From Acuticoccus sp039034015 (GTDB taxonomy: Bacteria; Pseudomonadota; Alphaproteobacteria; Rhizobiales; Amorphaceae), in NCBI GenBank assembly GCA_039034015.1, contig JBCCBM010000003.1, positions 186,001 to 250,000 on the forward strand: a stretch of 64,000 nucleotides of DNA. Direction: 5' to 3'. Below, in pieces: positions 18,392-26,243 of this stretch. The position numbers and the translations under genes are program-made. The notes below the pieces were generated by a model. It was not told the DNA's origin, did not search any database, and was given only the letters and a program-made list of their open reading frames with translations. Numbering within the stretch: the stretch's first letter is position 1; every line of letters starts with the position of its first letter.

Positions 18392-19861
18392 TTGATTGAG
18401 CGCAAAGGTGCTTTTGGTTGCGCCTGTCGGGGTTCTGGTGTGAGGGCGCAACCCGGCCCCGCGCCACGCCGCTGGCTCCCCCAGTGGCGCCCGCGCAACG
18501 CCGCGCGCCTCATCCAGCGCGGCTTGGTGAGCTTTCGCCCGCTGGCCGACCTTGATCACCACGCCGCCACAAGGCTCTACCGGTCGGAGCGGCGCGGGCT
18601 GCAGTTGGCGATTTTGTGCCGGACGGTGGGCTTTGGGGTGGCGCTCGCGTTTTATGTCCTGTCGCTCACGCTGTCCGGCTCCGTGCCAACCATTGAGGGG
18701 ATTGCGCTGCTCGCCGCCCTTGCCGGCCTTGGCGTCGTACACTTCATCATCATCGGCACGCGGCTTGATGCGCCGTGGATCAAGTTCCTCACCACCTTCG
18801 TCGACATTGCCGCCATTTGCGCGCTAGTGGCGTTCCTCCCGCTCGCGGGGTCTGAGGGGGGCGATGTTCCCCAGGCGCTCGCCTACCGCAACTTTTCGGT
18901 CCACCTCCTCTTTCCATTTTTGGCGCTGTCGGCACTGTCGTTCTCGCCCCGGCTGGTGTTGTGGGCGGGGGCCTCGGCGGTGGTGTGCTGGTGGGCCGCC
19001 TTCATCGTGATCTATTTTGGGACGGTGGACCCCATCTCGTGGACGTCGCTGCCGCAAAACGCCTCGCGGGAGGAATATCTTGCGGTGGTGCTCGACCCCT
19101 CGTTCATCGGGCGGGGGACGCGCATGGTGGAGACGCTGACGGTTGCGATTGCGGCGGTGGTGTTGGCGCTGGCGGTGGCGCGGGCGCGCTCAATTTTCGT
19201 GGCGCAGGTGCGGGCGGAGGAGGGGCGCGAGGCCGAGCGGAACACGCGCGAGCGCATCACGCGCCAGCTCGGCCGGTTCGTCCCGCGTGAAATTGCCGAT
19301 CGCCTGGTGGCCGATCCCTCTGGCCTCAGGCCCCAAGTGCGCCACGGCGCCGTCCTCGTGCTCGACATTGAGGATTTTACCGGCTTTGCCGATGGGCAAG
19401 ACCCAGCGGCAGTGATTGAGGCGCTGAACACCTTTTTGGCCGAATGCGCCGATGGGGTCGGCCAAGCGGGCGGTGTGGTCATCTCGTTCACCGGGGACGG
19501 GTTGCTTGCCACCTTCAACACCCCGCTGGAGGTGGATGCGCCTGAGGCAGCGGCGCTTTCAGCAGCGCGCGGGCTTCTGGCGTGCGCGGCGGACGCGCCC
19601 TTTGCGGTGCGCGTTGGCGTTGCGGCGGGCGAGCTTGCGGCCGGCAGCGTGGGCTCCGTCGATCGCCAGGCCTTCACCGTTTATGGGGACACGGTGAACC
19701 GCGCCGCGCGATTGGAGGCGCTCGCCAAATCGCTTAGTCGGCCGATCTTGGTGGATGCGGCCGTCGCCGGGGTGGAGCCCAGCGCAGAGCCCCTGGGCCC
19801 CTACACCTTGCGAGGGTTTGCGGAGGCGGTGCCCGTCTTTGCAGTCCCAGTGCCGGGTTAG
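18392..19861 (+). CDS. Membrane-bound class III adenylate/guanylate cyclase
   Basis: 489 residues: a basic N-terminus, about six transmembrane helices (roughly residues 70-275), a helical linker and a C-terminal class III cyclase domain (about 295-480). The two metal aspartates are in VLDIEDFTGFAD and SFTGDGLLATF. The YGDTVNRAARLEAL motif and the Thr before it fit adenylate cyclases. The usual adenine-selecting Lys of KxxGD is Ser here, so specificity or activity needs caution. It should make cAMP (or cGMP) at the inner membrane. Start is uncertain: TTG 18392 or GTG 18440. The TAG overlaps the stop of the convergent RTX gene. Confidence 0.88.
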   Translation: MIERKGAFGCACRGSGVRAQPGPAPRRWLPQWRPRNAARLIQRGLVSFRPLADLDHHAATRLYRSERRGLQLAILCRTVGFGVALAFYVLSLTLSGSVPTIEGIALLAALAGLGVVHFIIIGTRLDAPWIKFLTTFVDIAAICALVAFLPLAGSEGGDVPQALAYRNFSVHLLFPFLALSALSFSPRLVLWAGASAVVCWWAAFIVIYFGTVDPISWTSLPQNASREEYLAVVLDPSFIGRGTRMVETLTVAIAAVVLALAVARARSIFVAQVRAEEGREAERNTRERITRQLGRFVPREIADRLVADPSGLRPQVRHGAVLVLDIEDFTGFADGQDPAAVIEALNTFLAECADGVGQAGGVVISFTGDGLLATFNTPLEVDAPEAAALSAARGLLACAADAPFAVRVGVAAGELAAGSVGSVDRQAFTVYGDTVNRAARLEALAKSLSRPILVDAAVAGVEPSAEPLGPYTLRGFAEAVPVFAVPVPG

Positions 19862-21456
19862 AGAAACATGTCGTCAAACAGCATCTGCACATCCGTGTGG
19901 AGGAGGGTGACGAGGGCGCCGGACCCGGTCTCAAGTTCCACATGGTGGCCGATCGTGACCGCGGTTGCGAGGGCGTCCGGGTTGCCAAGGTCCAGGAAAT
20001 CGACGCGCTCCAGGTCGGTGATGGTGCCGCCGTCGCGCACCACAAACGTGTCGCGGCCTTTGCCGCCAATCAGCCGGTCGCCCTCCTCATCGGCCGTCAA
20101 AGTGTCGCCGCCCTTGCCGCCGATCAGGGTGTCGCGCCCGCCGCCGCCATCGAGGCGATCGGCGCCGGTGTTGCCGATGAGGCGGTCGTCGCCCCCTTGA
20201 CCGAGGAGCGTGTCGTGGCCGCCGGCGCCAATGAGGGTGTCATCTCCGCCGCCCGCCACCAGGCGATCGACCCCCGCGCCACCATCCAGCCAATCCTCGC
20301 CAGAACGGCCGACGAGGGTGTCGCGTCCGCCGCCGCCGGCCAGCCAATCGTCCCCCGTGCCGCCGTCCACCCGGTCGTGCCCGCCGTGGCCGAAGACATG
20401 ATCGTCCCCCGCCTGGCCGAAGAGGCGGTCGTTGGCGCCGAAGCCTTCCAGGGTGTCGCCCCCGTCGCCGCCATGGAGCTGGTTCTTGGCCTGATTGCCG
20501 CGCAAAAGATCGTCGCCGGCGCCGGCGCGGGCATCCTCGATGAGGCTGCGCGTGTCGCCCTCGAACAGGAAGGCGTTGTAGATGGCGCCGTCGGCGTAGA
20601 TGGGGTCGGCGCCGTTGGCGAGGCGCTCGGTGCGGTTGAGTTCGGCCTCTTGGCCGGTGCGGGTGGCAGCGCCTGGGGTAAGGTCGACGACGAGATCGTC
20701 CCGGTAGCGGGAGAAGTCGAACGTGTCGCGCCCGCCGCCATCCCAGATGGTTTCGAAGAGGACGCGTTCGGCGGGGTCAAAGCGGTAGACGGTGTTGCCG
20801 CGGTCGGAAAAGTCGGCGCCGTACATGTGCTGGAGGGCGGCAATGTCGGCGGGCATGAAGGTTTGGGCAAAGCCTTCCGGCTCCACGGTGAGGCCGGCGC
20901 TGAGCGGCGCGCCCGGCACACTGCGCGCGCTCATGACGGACAGCATCATGGAATCGTCGGCGGCCGCGAGCCTGCCGTGGGGGCCGGCCTCGTTGGGCTG
21001 CTTGAGGCCGAGGGCGTGCCCGATTTCGTGGAGCACGGTGTAGTGGCCGTAGGTGCCGGGGGCAAAGTCGGTGGTGCCGTTGCCAAAGGCGATGTCGCCG
21101 GCAAGCGCGCTGTTGCCGGGCAGGAAGGCGAAGGCGCCGGGCCCCAGCCACCGGGTTTGGCCGTCGTGGACGAGGCCATCGGCGCTTGCGATGCGCACGG
21201 TGGCGTCGGCCCCGTTGCCCAGGCTGATGTCGAGATTGGTGAAGGTGGCGACGCTCTCGATGGCGTCGCTGACGGCGGCGCGCAGGTTTGCGCTCACCGG
21301 GGTTTCACCGATCAGGGATGTGTTTGACCCGTTGCCGTATCCGTCGAACGAGACGGTGACGGGGGTTTGCCAGGCAAGGCCCGACAATAGGCTACTCGTC
21401 TCGGCGCGCTCTGCGGCCGAGATACTCTTTACGCGCGACACCGTTCCACCACTCAA
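19858..21456 (-). CDS. Serralysin-like M10 metallopeptidase with RTX repeats; third zinc ligand replaced
   Basis: 532-residue secreted protein. The metzincin-type catalytic domain (about 1-215) has HEIGHALGLKQP at residues 143-154 and a Met-turn SVMS. The third zinc-ligand position, His in HExxHxxGxxH, is Gln153 (codon CAG). An M10 C-domain linker with DTFDFSRYRDD follows. Residues 329-472 are 16 contiguous RTX nonapeptides binding Ca2+. The C-terminus ends DDMFL, an acidic-plus-hydrophobic tail typical of type I secretion signals, and there is no N-terminal signal peptide. Export by an ABC-MFP-TolC system encoded elsewhere is expected. The start is TTG 21456 or GTG 21441. Protease activity is uncertain because of Gln153. 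Confidence 0.85.
   Translation of the reverse strand: MSGGTVSRVKSISAAERAETSSLLSGLAWQTPVTVSFDGYGNGSNTSLIGETPVSANLRAAVSDAIESVATFTNLDISLGNGADATVRIASADGLVHDGQTRWLGPGAFAFLPGNSALAGDIAFGNGTTDFAPGTYGHYTVLHEIGHALGLKQPNEAGPHGRLAAADDSMMLSVMSARSVPGAPLSAGLTVEPEGFAQTFMPADIAALQHMYGADFSDRGNTVYRFDPAERVLFETIWDGGGRDTFDFSRYRDDLVVDLTPGAATRTGQEAELNRTERLANGADPIYADGAIYNAFLFEGDTRSLIEDARAGAGDDLLRGNQAKNQLHGGDGGDTLEGFGANDRLFGQAGDDHVFGHGGHDRVDGGTGDDWLAGGGGRDTLVGRSGEDWLDGGAGVDRLVAGGGDDTLIGAGGHDTLLGQGGDDRLIGNTGADRLDGGGGRDTLIGGKGGDTLTADEEGDRLIGGKGRDTFVVRDGGTITDLERVDFLDLGNPDALATAVTIGHHVELETGSGALVTLLHTDVQMLFDDMFL
20041..20472 (-). repeat. RTX nonapeptide repeat array (27-bp period, 16 units)
   Basis: Sixteen consecutive 27-bp units encode GGxGxDxLx-type nonapeptides of the RTX protein. 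The units are degenerate at the DNA level. This is a protein-coding tandem repeat, not a CRISPR array. Confidence 0.85.
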
Positions 21457-21609
21457 ACAGCGCGTCGAAGGGTGGCGTCATGGTCCTTCGACGCGTACGC
21501 AACTGCCGCGCGGCGCCCATGGCCGCGTGGTTACAAATTCCCCCACGCAACAACCTGATGGGGGTACCCGGCAGGAGGTAGTGCGGTGCGCTTGCGCGCA
21601 CCTTTCCCC

Positions 21610-23001
21610 TTATTGCGCGGTGGCAAGGGTGGGAGCGAGGGCCTCCAGCGTTGCGGCAAAGCGGTCCACGATGGTGTCGGCCTCCTGGGTGGTGAGGACG
21701 AGGGGCGGGGACATGGCGATTGCATCGTTCACCATGGCGCGCACAATCATCCCCCGCTCCAGCGCCGCGGCGGCAAACGCTTTGCCGATGCCGGAGCTGG
21801 CGGCGAAGTTGGTCTTCGTGTCCCGGTCCTTCACGATTTCGACGGCGGCGATGAGGCCGACGCCGCGGATTTCGCCCACGTGCGGGTGGTCGCCGAGGCG
21901 GTCGCGCAGAACCTTGTGGAAGTGGGCGCCGACGGTGCGCGCGTTCCCCACAAGGTTTTCCCGCTCCACGATCGCAAGGTTGGCGTTGGCCGCCGCGCAC
22001 GCGATGGGGTGCCCGGTGTATGTGAACCCGTGGCTGAAAACGCCAAGGTGATCGGACGCGTTGTGGATGACGTTCCACACGTTTTCGTTGATCATGACGG
22101 CCGAGAGGGGCTGGTAGCCGGATGTGATCCCCTTTGCGACGGAGATCATGTCAGGCTCGATGCCAAAGTAGTCGCAGCCGAAGGGGGTGCCGAGGCGGCC
22201 GAACCCGCAGATGACTTCGTCGGCAATGAAGAGGACGTCGTATTTCTTCAAAACCGCCTGGACTTTTTGGAAGTAGCCTTCCGGCGGGACGATCACGCCG
22301 CCGGCGCCCATGATGGGCTCGGCGATGAAGGCGGCGACCGTCTCGGGCCCCTCGGTGAGGATGGTTTGTTCCAGCTCATCCGCGAGGCGGGTGGAGAATT
22401 GGTCCTCGCTCTCGCCGGGTTCGGCCTCGTGGTAGTGGTGGGGGCAGCGCACGCGCAGGACCTGCGGCAGCGGCAGGTCAAACGCCTTGTGCACCGGCGG
22501 GAGGCCCGTGAGGGAGCCTGAGGCGACCGTCACGCCGTGGTAGGCGCGGTCCCGGGCGATGATCTTTTTCTTTTTCGGCAGGCCGCGCAGGTTGTTGTAA
22601 TACCAGACGAGTTTGACCTGCGTGTCATTCGCGTCGGAGCCAGAACAGCCGAAGAGGACGCGCGCCATGTTGCCCGGCGCCATGCGGCGCACGGTGTCGG
22701 CGGTGTGGACGGCGGGCTCGGTCCCCATGGAGGCGAACGAGTGATAGTAGGGAAGTTGGGCGGCCTGCTCGGCAATGGCGTCCACCATCTCTTGCCGGCC
22801 ATAGCCGATGTTGACGCACCAAAGGCCGGCGAGGGCGTCGATATAGTCTTTGCCTTTGATGTCGGTGAGGTGGATGCCCTTCCCGTTCGCCATGATGCGG
22901 GGGCCGTTGGCTGTGTGCCCGCTGGGCGAAGTAAAGGGGTGGAAGATGTTGGCCTTGTCGAGCTCTTCGACAGACTGGTTGTGGACCGGGCTGAGATCCA
23001 T
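21610..23001 (-). CDS. Class III (omega) aminotransferase, pyruvate-type
   Basis: 463-residue fold-type I PLP enzyme. The PLP-binding Lys is K290 in SVAKGITSGYQPLSAV. Other signatures are GCSGSDANDTQVKL (cofactor phosphate), YHGVTVASGSLTG, AFIAEPIMGAGGVIVPPEGY, and IADEVICGFGRLG with the pyridine-N Asp. Sequence style matches omega-amino acid/amine:pyruvate transaminases such as putrescine- or taurine-pyruvate aminotransferases. It moves an amino group from an amine or omega-amino acid to pyruvate in the cytoplasm. The donor is not determined. A monocistronic gene on the minus strand, with a 153-bp gap to the RTX gene downstream and an SDR gene upstream. Confidence 0.93.
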   Translation of the reverse strand: MDLSPVHNQSVEELDKANIFHPFTSPSGHTANGPRIMANGKGIHLTDIKGKDYIDALAGLWCVNIGYGRQEMVDAIAEQAAQLPYYHSFASMGTEPAVHTADTVRRMAPGNMARVLFGCSGSDANDTQVKLVWYYNNLRGLPKKKKIIARDRAYHGVTVASGSLTGLPPVHKAFDLPLPQVLRVRCPHHYHEAEPGESEDQFSTRLADELEQTILTEGPETVAAFIAEPIMGAGGVIVPPEGYFQKVQAVLKKYDVLFIADEVICGFGRLGTPFGCDYFGIEPDMISVAKGITSGYQPLSAVMINENVWNVIHNASDHLGVFSHGFTYTGHPIACAAANANLAIVERENLVGNARTVGAHFHKVLRDRLGDHPHVGEIRGVGLIAAVEIVKDRDTKTNFAASSGIGKAFAAAALERGMIVRAMVNDAIAMSPPLVLTTQEADTIVDRFAATLEALAPTLATAQ

Positions 23002-23163
23002 GGCAAAACTCCCCCGCGCAGCGCGCCGTTGATCGACTGTGACGGTGCATCAGGCCGGCGCCGGGGGTGCATCGTGCGGTGCGCACCTTTTTGGCCCGTG
23101 TCGGCTGGCGTCTTCGTCAGACGGACTCTCGTCTAGCACACGGCGGGCGGGGCCGGAACGGGG

Positions 23164-23967
23164 TTAACCGTTGTCGCGGAACTCTGGATAAAGTTCCATG
23201 CCGCCATCCACCACAAGGGCGTGGCCGTTCACATAGTCGGACGCGTCGGAGGCGAGCCACACGGCCGCGTTCGCCACATCCTCAGGGTCGCCGATCCGGC
23301 CATAGGGGATGAGCGTTTTGAGCGCCTCGGCCTGCGCGGGGTCGGACCAGACGTCGCGGTTGATGGCGGTGGCGATGGCGCCGGGGGAGATGGCGTTCAC
23401 GCGGATCCCCTCCTGGGCGCATTCTTGGGCGGCGGTTTTCATGAGCATCAGCGCGCCGCCCTTGGAGGTCGCATAATTGATGTGACCGGCCCAGGGGATC
23501 ACATCATGGACGCTCGACATGATGATGATTTTGCCCAGCGCCCGGCTCTGCCGCTTCCCTTGCGCGCGGAACTGGTTGACGGCGGCACGCACGGTCAGAA
23601 AAACACCGGTGAGGTTGACGTTGATCACAAGGTCCCAGTCGGCCTTGGTCATGGAGGCAAGGGGCGCATCGCGCTGGATGCCGGCGTTGGCAATCGCGAT
23701 ATCGACCGCGCCGAAGGCGTCCACCGTGGCGGCGAAAAGGGCGGCAATGTCGGCCTCTTCGCCAACGTTGCCTTGGAGGGTGATGGCGTTGGCGCCGGCC
23801 GCGCGGCAGGCGTTGGCGGCGGTCTCGGCGCCCTCTTGGTCGCTGTTATAATTGAGGGCAACGGCGGCGCCCGCCTTGGCAAGGCCGATGGCGCAGGCCG
23901 CGCCAATGCCGGAGGAGGCGCCGGTCACAAGGGCCACCTGGCCGGAGAGGGGCTGGATTTCGCTCAT
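23164..23967 (-). CDS. SDR family oxidoreductase (glucose 1-dehydrogenase-like)
   Basis: 267-residue classical SDR with TGASSGIG, the NYNSDQEGAE stretch after beta-2 (Asn-Tyr-Asn as in NADP-using glucose dehydrogenases), NAGIQRDAPL, MSSVHDVIPWAG and YATSK. The C-terminal block (PYGRIGDPEDVANAAVWLASDASDYVNGHALVVDGGM) is the standard SDR tail. Similarity by eye is to the glucose 1-dehydrogenase branch. It is divergent from the glgE operon by 162 bp, so a sugar substrate is attractive but unproven. ATG 23967 is chosen; the much longer ORF is a shadow extension. Confidence 0.88.
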   Translation of the reverse strand: MSEIQPLSGQVALVTGASSGIGAACAIGLAKAGAAVALNYNSDQEGAETAANACRAAGANAITLQGNVGEEADIAALFAATVDAFGAVDIAIANAGIQRDAPLASMTKADWDLVINVNLTGVFLTVRAAVNQFRAQGKRQSRALGKIIIMSSVHDVIPWAGHINYATSKGGALMLMKTAAQECAQEGIRVNAISPGAIATAINRDVWSDPAQAEALKTLIPYGRIGDPEDVANAAVWLASDASDYVNGHALVVDGGMELYPEFRDNG

Positions 23968-24129
23968 AGGGGCCTTCGCGCGCTGTGTCGGGCTTGGGGT
24001 AACGCGCTTTGGTGCGGATGGCGAGGCGGAGGGGGCCGTCGCGCGCATGGCTCCCATGACTTTGATCTGAACCAAAGGTGGGGCTAGGCCGTTTCCAATT
24101 CCAGAGTCCCAGAAACGATTAAAGACGGC

Positions 24130-26190
24130 ATGACTGAGACGTCCGGCGCGCGTCGCAAGCGCTCTTTCTTCTCCCGCAACGCCCAAGCGGCCACCCCGAC
24201 GGCCGGCGATCGCGCCGATGCGCGGATTGCGGACATGGCCCGCGAGCGGATCGCCATTGAGGCCATCGACCCCGAGATTGACGGTGGCCGGTTCCCGGCA
24301 AAGACGGTGGTGGGGCGCCCCTTCGCCATCGAGGCGGATGTGTTTGGCGAGGGCCACGACCTTGTGGATGCCGCGATCGTGTGGCGCAAAGCCGATGGCG
24401 ATTGGAACGAGGCGCCGCTCACCCTTTACGACAATCAGCGCTGGCGCGGCCGGTTCACGCCCACCGAAATTGGCGCCCACGAGTATGCGATCATCGCGTG
24501 GCGCGACGTGTGGGGCATGTGGCGCTCAGAAGTTTCCAAGAAGCACAACGCGGGCGTTCCGATCACGCTGGAGCTTGAGGAGGGGGCCAAGCTTCTGAAA
24601 ACACTGGTCTCGCCCCGGGGGACGGAGGCGGACCGCGCGGCGCTCAAATCGCTCGCCGATAAAATGGCGAAGGCGGACGATGGCGCGCGCTTTTCGCAGA
24701 TGATGTCGGATGACACGGCCGGCCTTGTCCAGCGTGCTGGCGCGCGGGGAAGTCTCACGCGCACGCAAAAGACGTTGCCATTGACGGTGGACCGGGAAGC
24801 GGCCGTCTTTTCCGCGTGGTATGAGTTGATGCCTCGGTCAATGTCGGGCGATCCGAACCGGCATGGCACGTTTGATGATGTGATCGCGCGGCTCCCTTAT
24901 GTGCGCGGGCTGGGGTTCGATGTTCTGTACTTTCCGCCCATCCATCCGATTGGGGTCACCAACCGCAAGGGCAAGAACAACGCTTTGACGGCCGGGCCGG
25001 ACGATCCTGGCAGCCCCTACGCCATTGGCGCGCCCGAGGGCGGCCACTGCGACATCCACCCCGAGCTTGGCTCGTTCGACGATTTCAAGCGTCTGGTGGA
25101 TGCGGCGGCGGAGCACGGTCTTGAAATTGCGCTGGATTTTGCAATCCAATGTTCACCCGACCACCCTTGGATCAAAGAGCATAAGGACTGGTTTGATTGG
25201 CGGCCGGATGGATCAATCCGCTTTGCCGAGAACCCGCCGAAGAAGTACGAAGACATTGTCAACGTGCGGTTTTACGATGGGGACCAGCCGATTCCGGCCG
25301 TTTGGGTGGCGCAGCGGGATATTGTGAAGTTTTGGATCGGGCACGGCGTTAAAATTTTCCGTGTCGACAACCCGCACACCAAAGCGTTCCCCCTATGGGA
25401 GTGGCTGATCTCGGACATTCAGCGCGATCATCCCGATGCGATCTTCTTGTCGGAAGCGTTTACGCGGCCAAAGATCATGCATCGGCTGGCAAAATCGGGC
25501 TTTACGCAGTCGTATTCGTATTTCACCTGGCGTAATACGAAAGATGAGCTCACAGAGTATATGACGGAGCTCACCACGACGGAGAAGAAGCACACCATGC
25601 GTGTGAATTTCTTTGTCAACACGCCCGATATTAACCCGGTGTACCTGCAAACCTCGGGGCGGGCGGGGTTTCAGGTGCGGCTCGTGCTGGCGGCGACCCT
25701 TGGGGGCAACTACGGCGTCTACAATGGGTTCGAGCTTTGTGAAGCGACGCCTGTGCCGGGGAAAGAAGAGTATCTCAACTCGGAAAAATATGAGATCCGC
25801 GCGTGGGATTGGGACCGGCCTGGCAACATCCGCGAAGATGTTTGGCGCATGAACCATTTGCGCAAAAACCATGCGGCGCTGCGCGAGTTCGCGAACCTAT
25901 CATTCTACAACATGTGGAACGATCAGATCCTTTATTATGGCAAGCGCACGCCGGACAACTCATCGTTTCTGTTGTTTGCTGTCAACCTTGACCCGCACAA
26001 CGGCCAGGGCGCCAACTTTGAGGTGCCGCTGTGGGAGCTTGGCCTGCCGGACCATGCGACGGTGAAGGTCGATGATCTTTGCGCCGACTACAGTTTCACG
26101 TGGACGGGCAAGATCCAACAAGTCTACATCGACCCGCGCCAGCGACCCTACTTTATCTGGCGAGTGCATGATCCGCGCGGCCAACACTGA
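24130..26190 (+). CDS. glgE: Alpha-1,4-glucan:maltose-1-phosphate maltosyltransferase
   Basis: 686-residue GH13_3 enzyme that adds maltose from alpha-maltose-1-phosphate to the non-reducing end of alpha-1,4-glucans. The N-terminal DUF3416 beta domain (about 35-150) is typical. In the barrel the nucleophile is D413 (FRVDNPHTK) and the acid/base is E442 (LSEAFTRP), matching Streptomyces GlgE motifs. KxxxNP-type donor-site sequences (GVTNRKGKNNAL) are present. It is the first gene of the seven-gene alpha-glucan operon; a 53-bp gap separates it from treS-pep2. Only a weak purine stretch precedes the ATG. Confidence 0.96.
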   Translation: MTETSGARRKRSFFSRNAQAATPTAGDRADARIADMARERIAIEAIDPEIDGGRFPAKTVVGRPFAIEADVFGEGHDLVDAAIVWRKADGDWNEAPLTLYDNQRWRGRFTPTEIGAHEYAIIAWRDVWGMWRSEVSKKHNAGVPITLELEEGAKLLKTLVSPRGTEADRAALKSLADKMAKADDGARFSQMMSDDTAGLVQRAGARGSLTRTQKTLPLTVDREAAVFSAWYELMPRSMSGDPNRHGTFDDVIARLPYVRGLGFDVLYFPPIHPIGVTNRKGKNNALTAGPDDPGSPYAIGAPEGGHCDIHPELGSFDDFKRLVDAAAEHGLEIALDFAIQCSPDHPWIKEHKDWFDWRPDGSIRFAENPPKKYEDIVNVRFYDGDQPIPAVWVAQRDIVKFWIGHGVKIFRVDNPHTKAFPLWEWLISDIQRDHPDAIFLSEAFTRPKIMHRLAKSGFTQSYSYFTWRNTKDELTEYMTELTTTEKKHTMRVNFFVNTPDINPVYLQTSGRAGFQVRLVLAATLGGNYGVYNGFELCEATPVPGKEEYLNSEKYEIRAWDWDRPGNIREDVWRMNHLRKNHAALREFANLSFYNMWNDQILYYGKRTPDNSSFLLFAVNLDPHNGQGANFEVPLWELGLPDHATVKVDDLCADYSFTWTGKIQQVYIDPRQRPYFIWRVHDPRGQH

Positions 26191-26243
26191 ACATTCGGGC
26201 GGCCCGCGCGGTCGCGCGTGACGATCAAAGAACGAAAGAAAAG

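Noticed and set aside
20041..20472. Possible CRISPR-like periodic repeats
   Set aside because: The 27-bp period encodes RTX nonapeptides in a clear reading frame, with no spacer/repeat structure.
23968..24480. N-terminal extension of the SDR gene into the glgE region
   Set aside because: It is antisense to glgE; the SDR family start MSEIQPLSGQVALVTG is at 23967.
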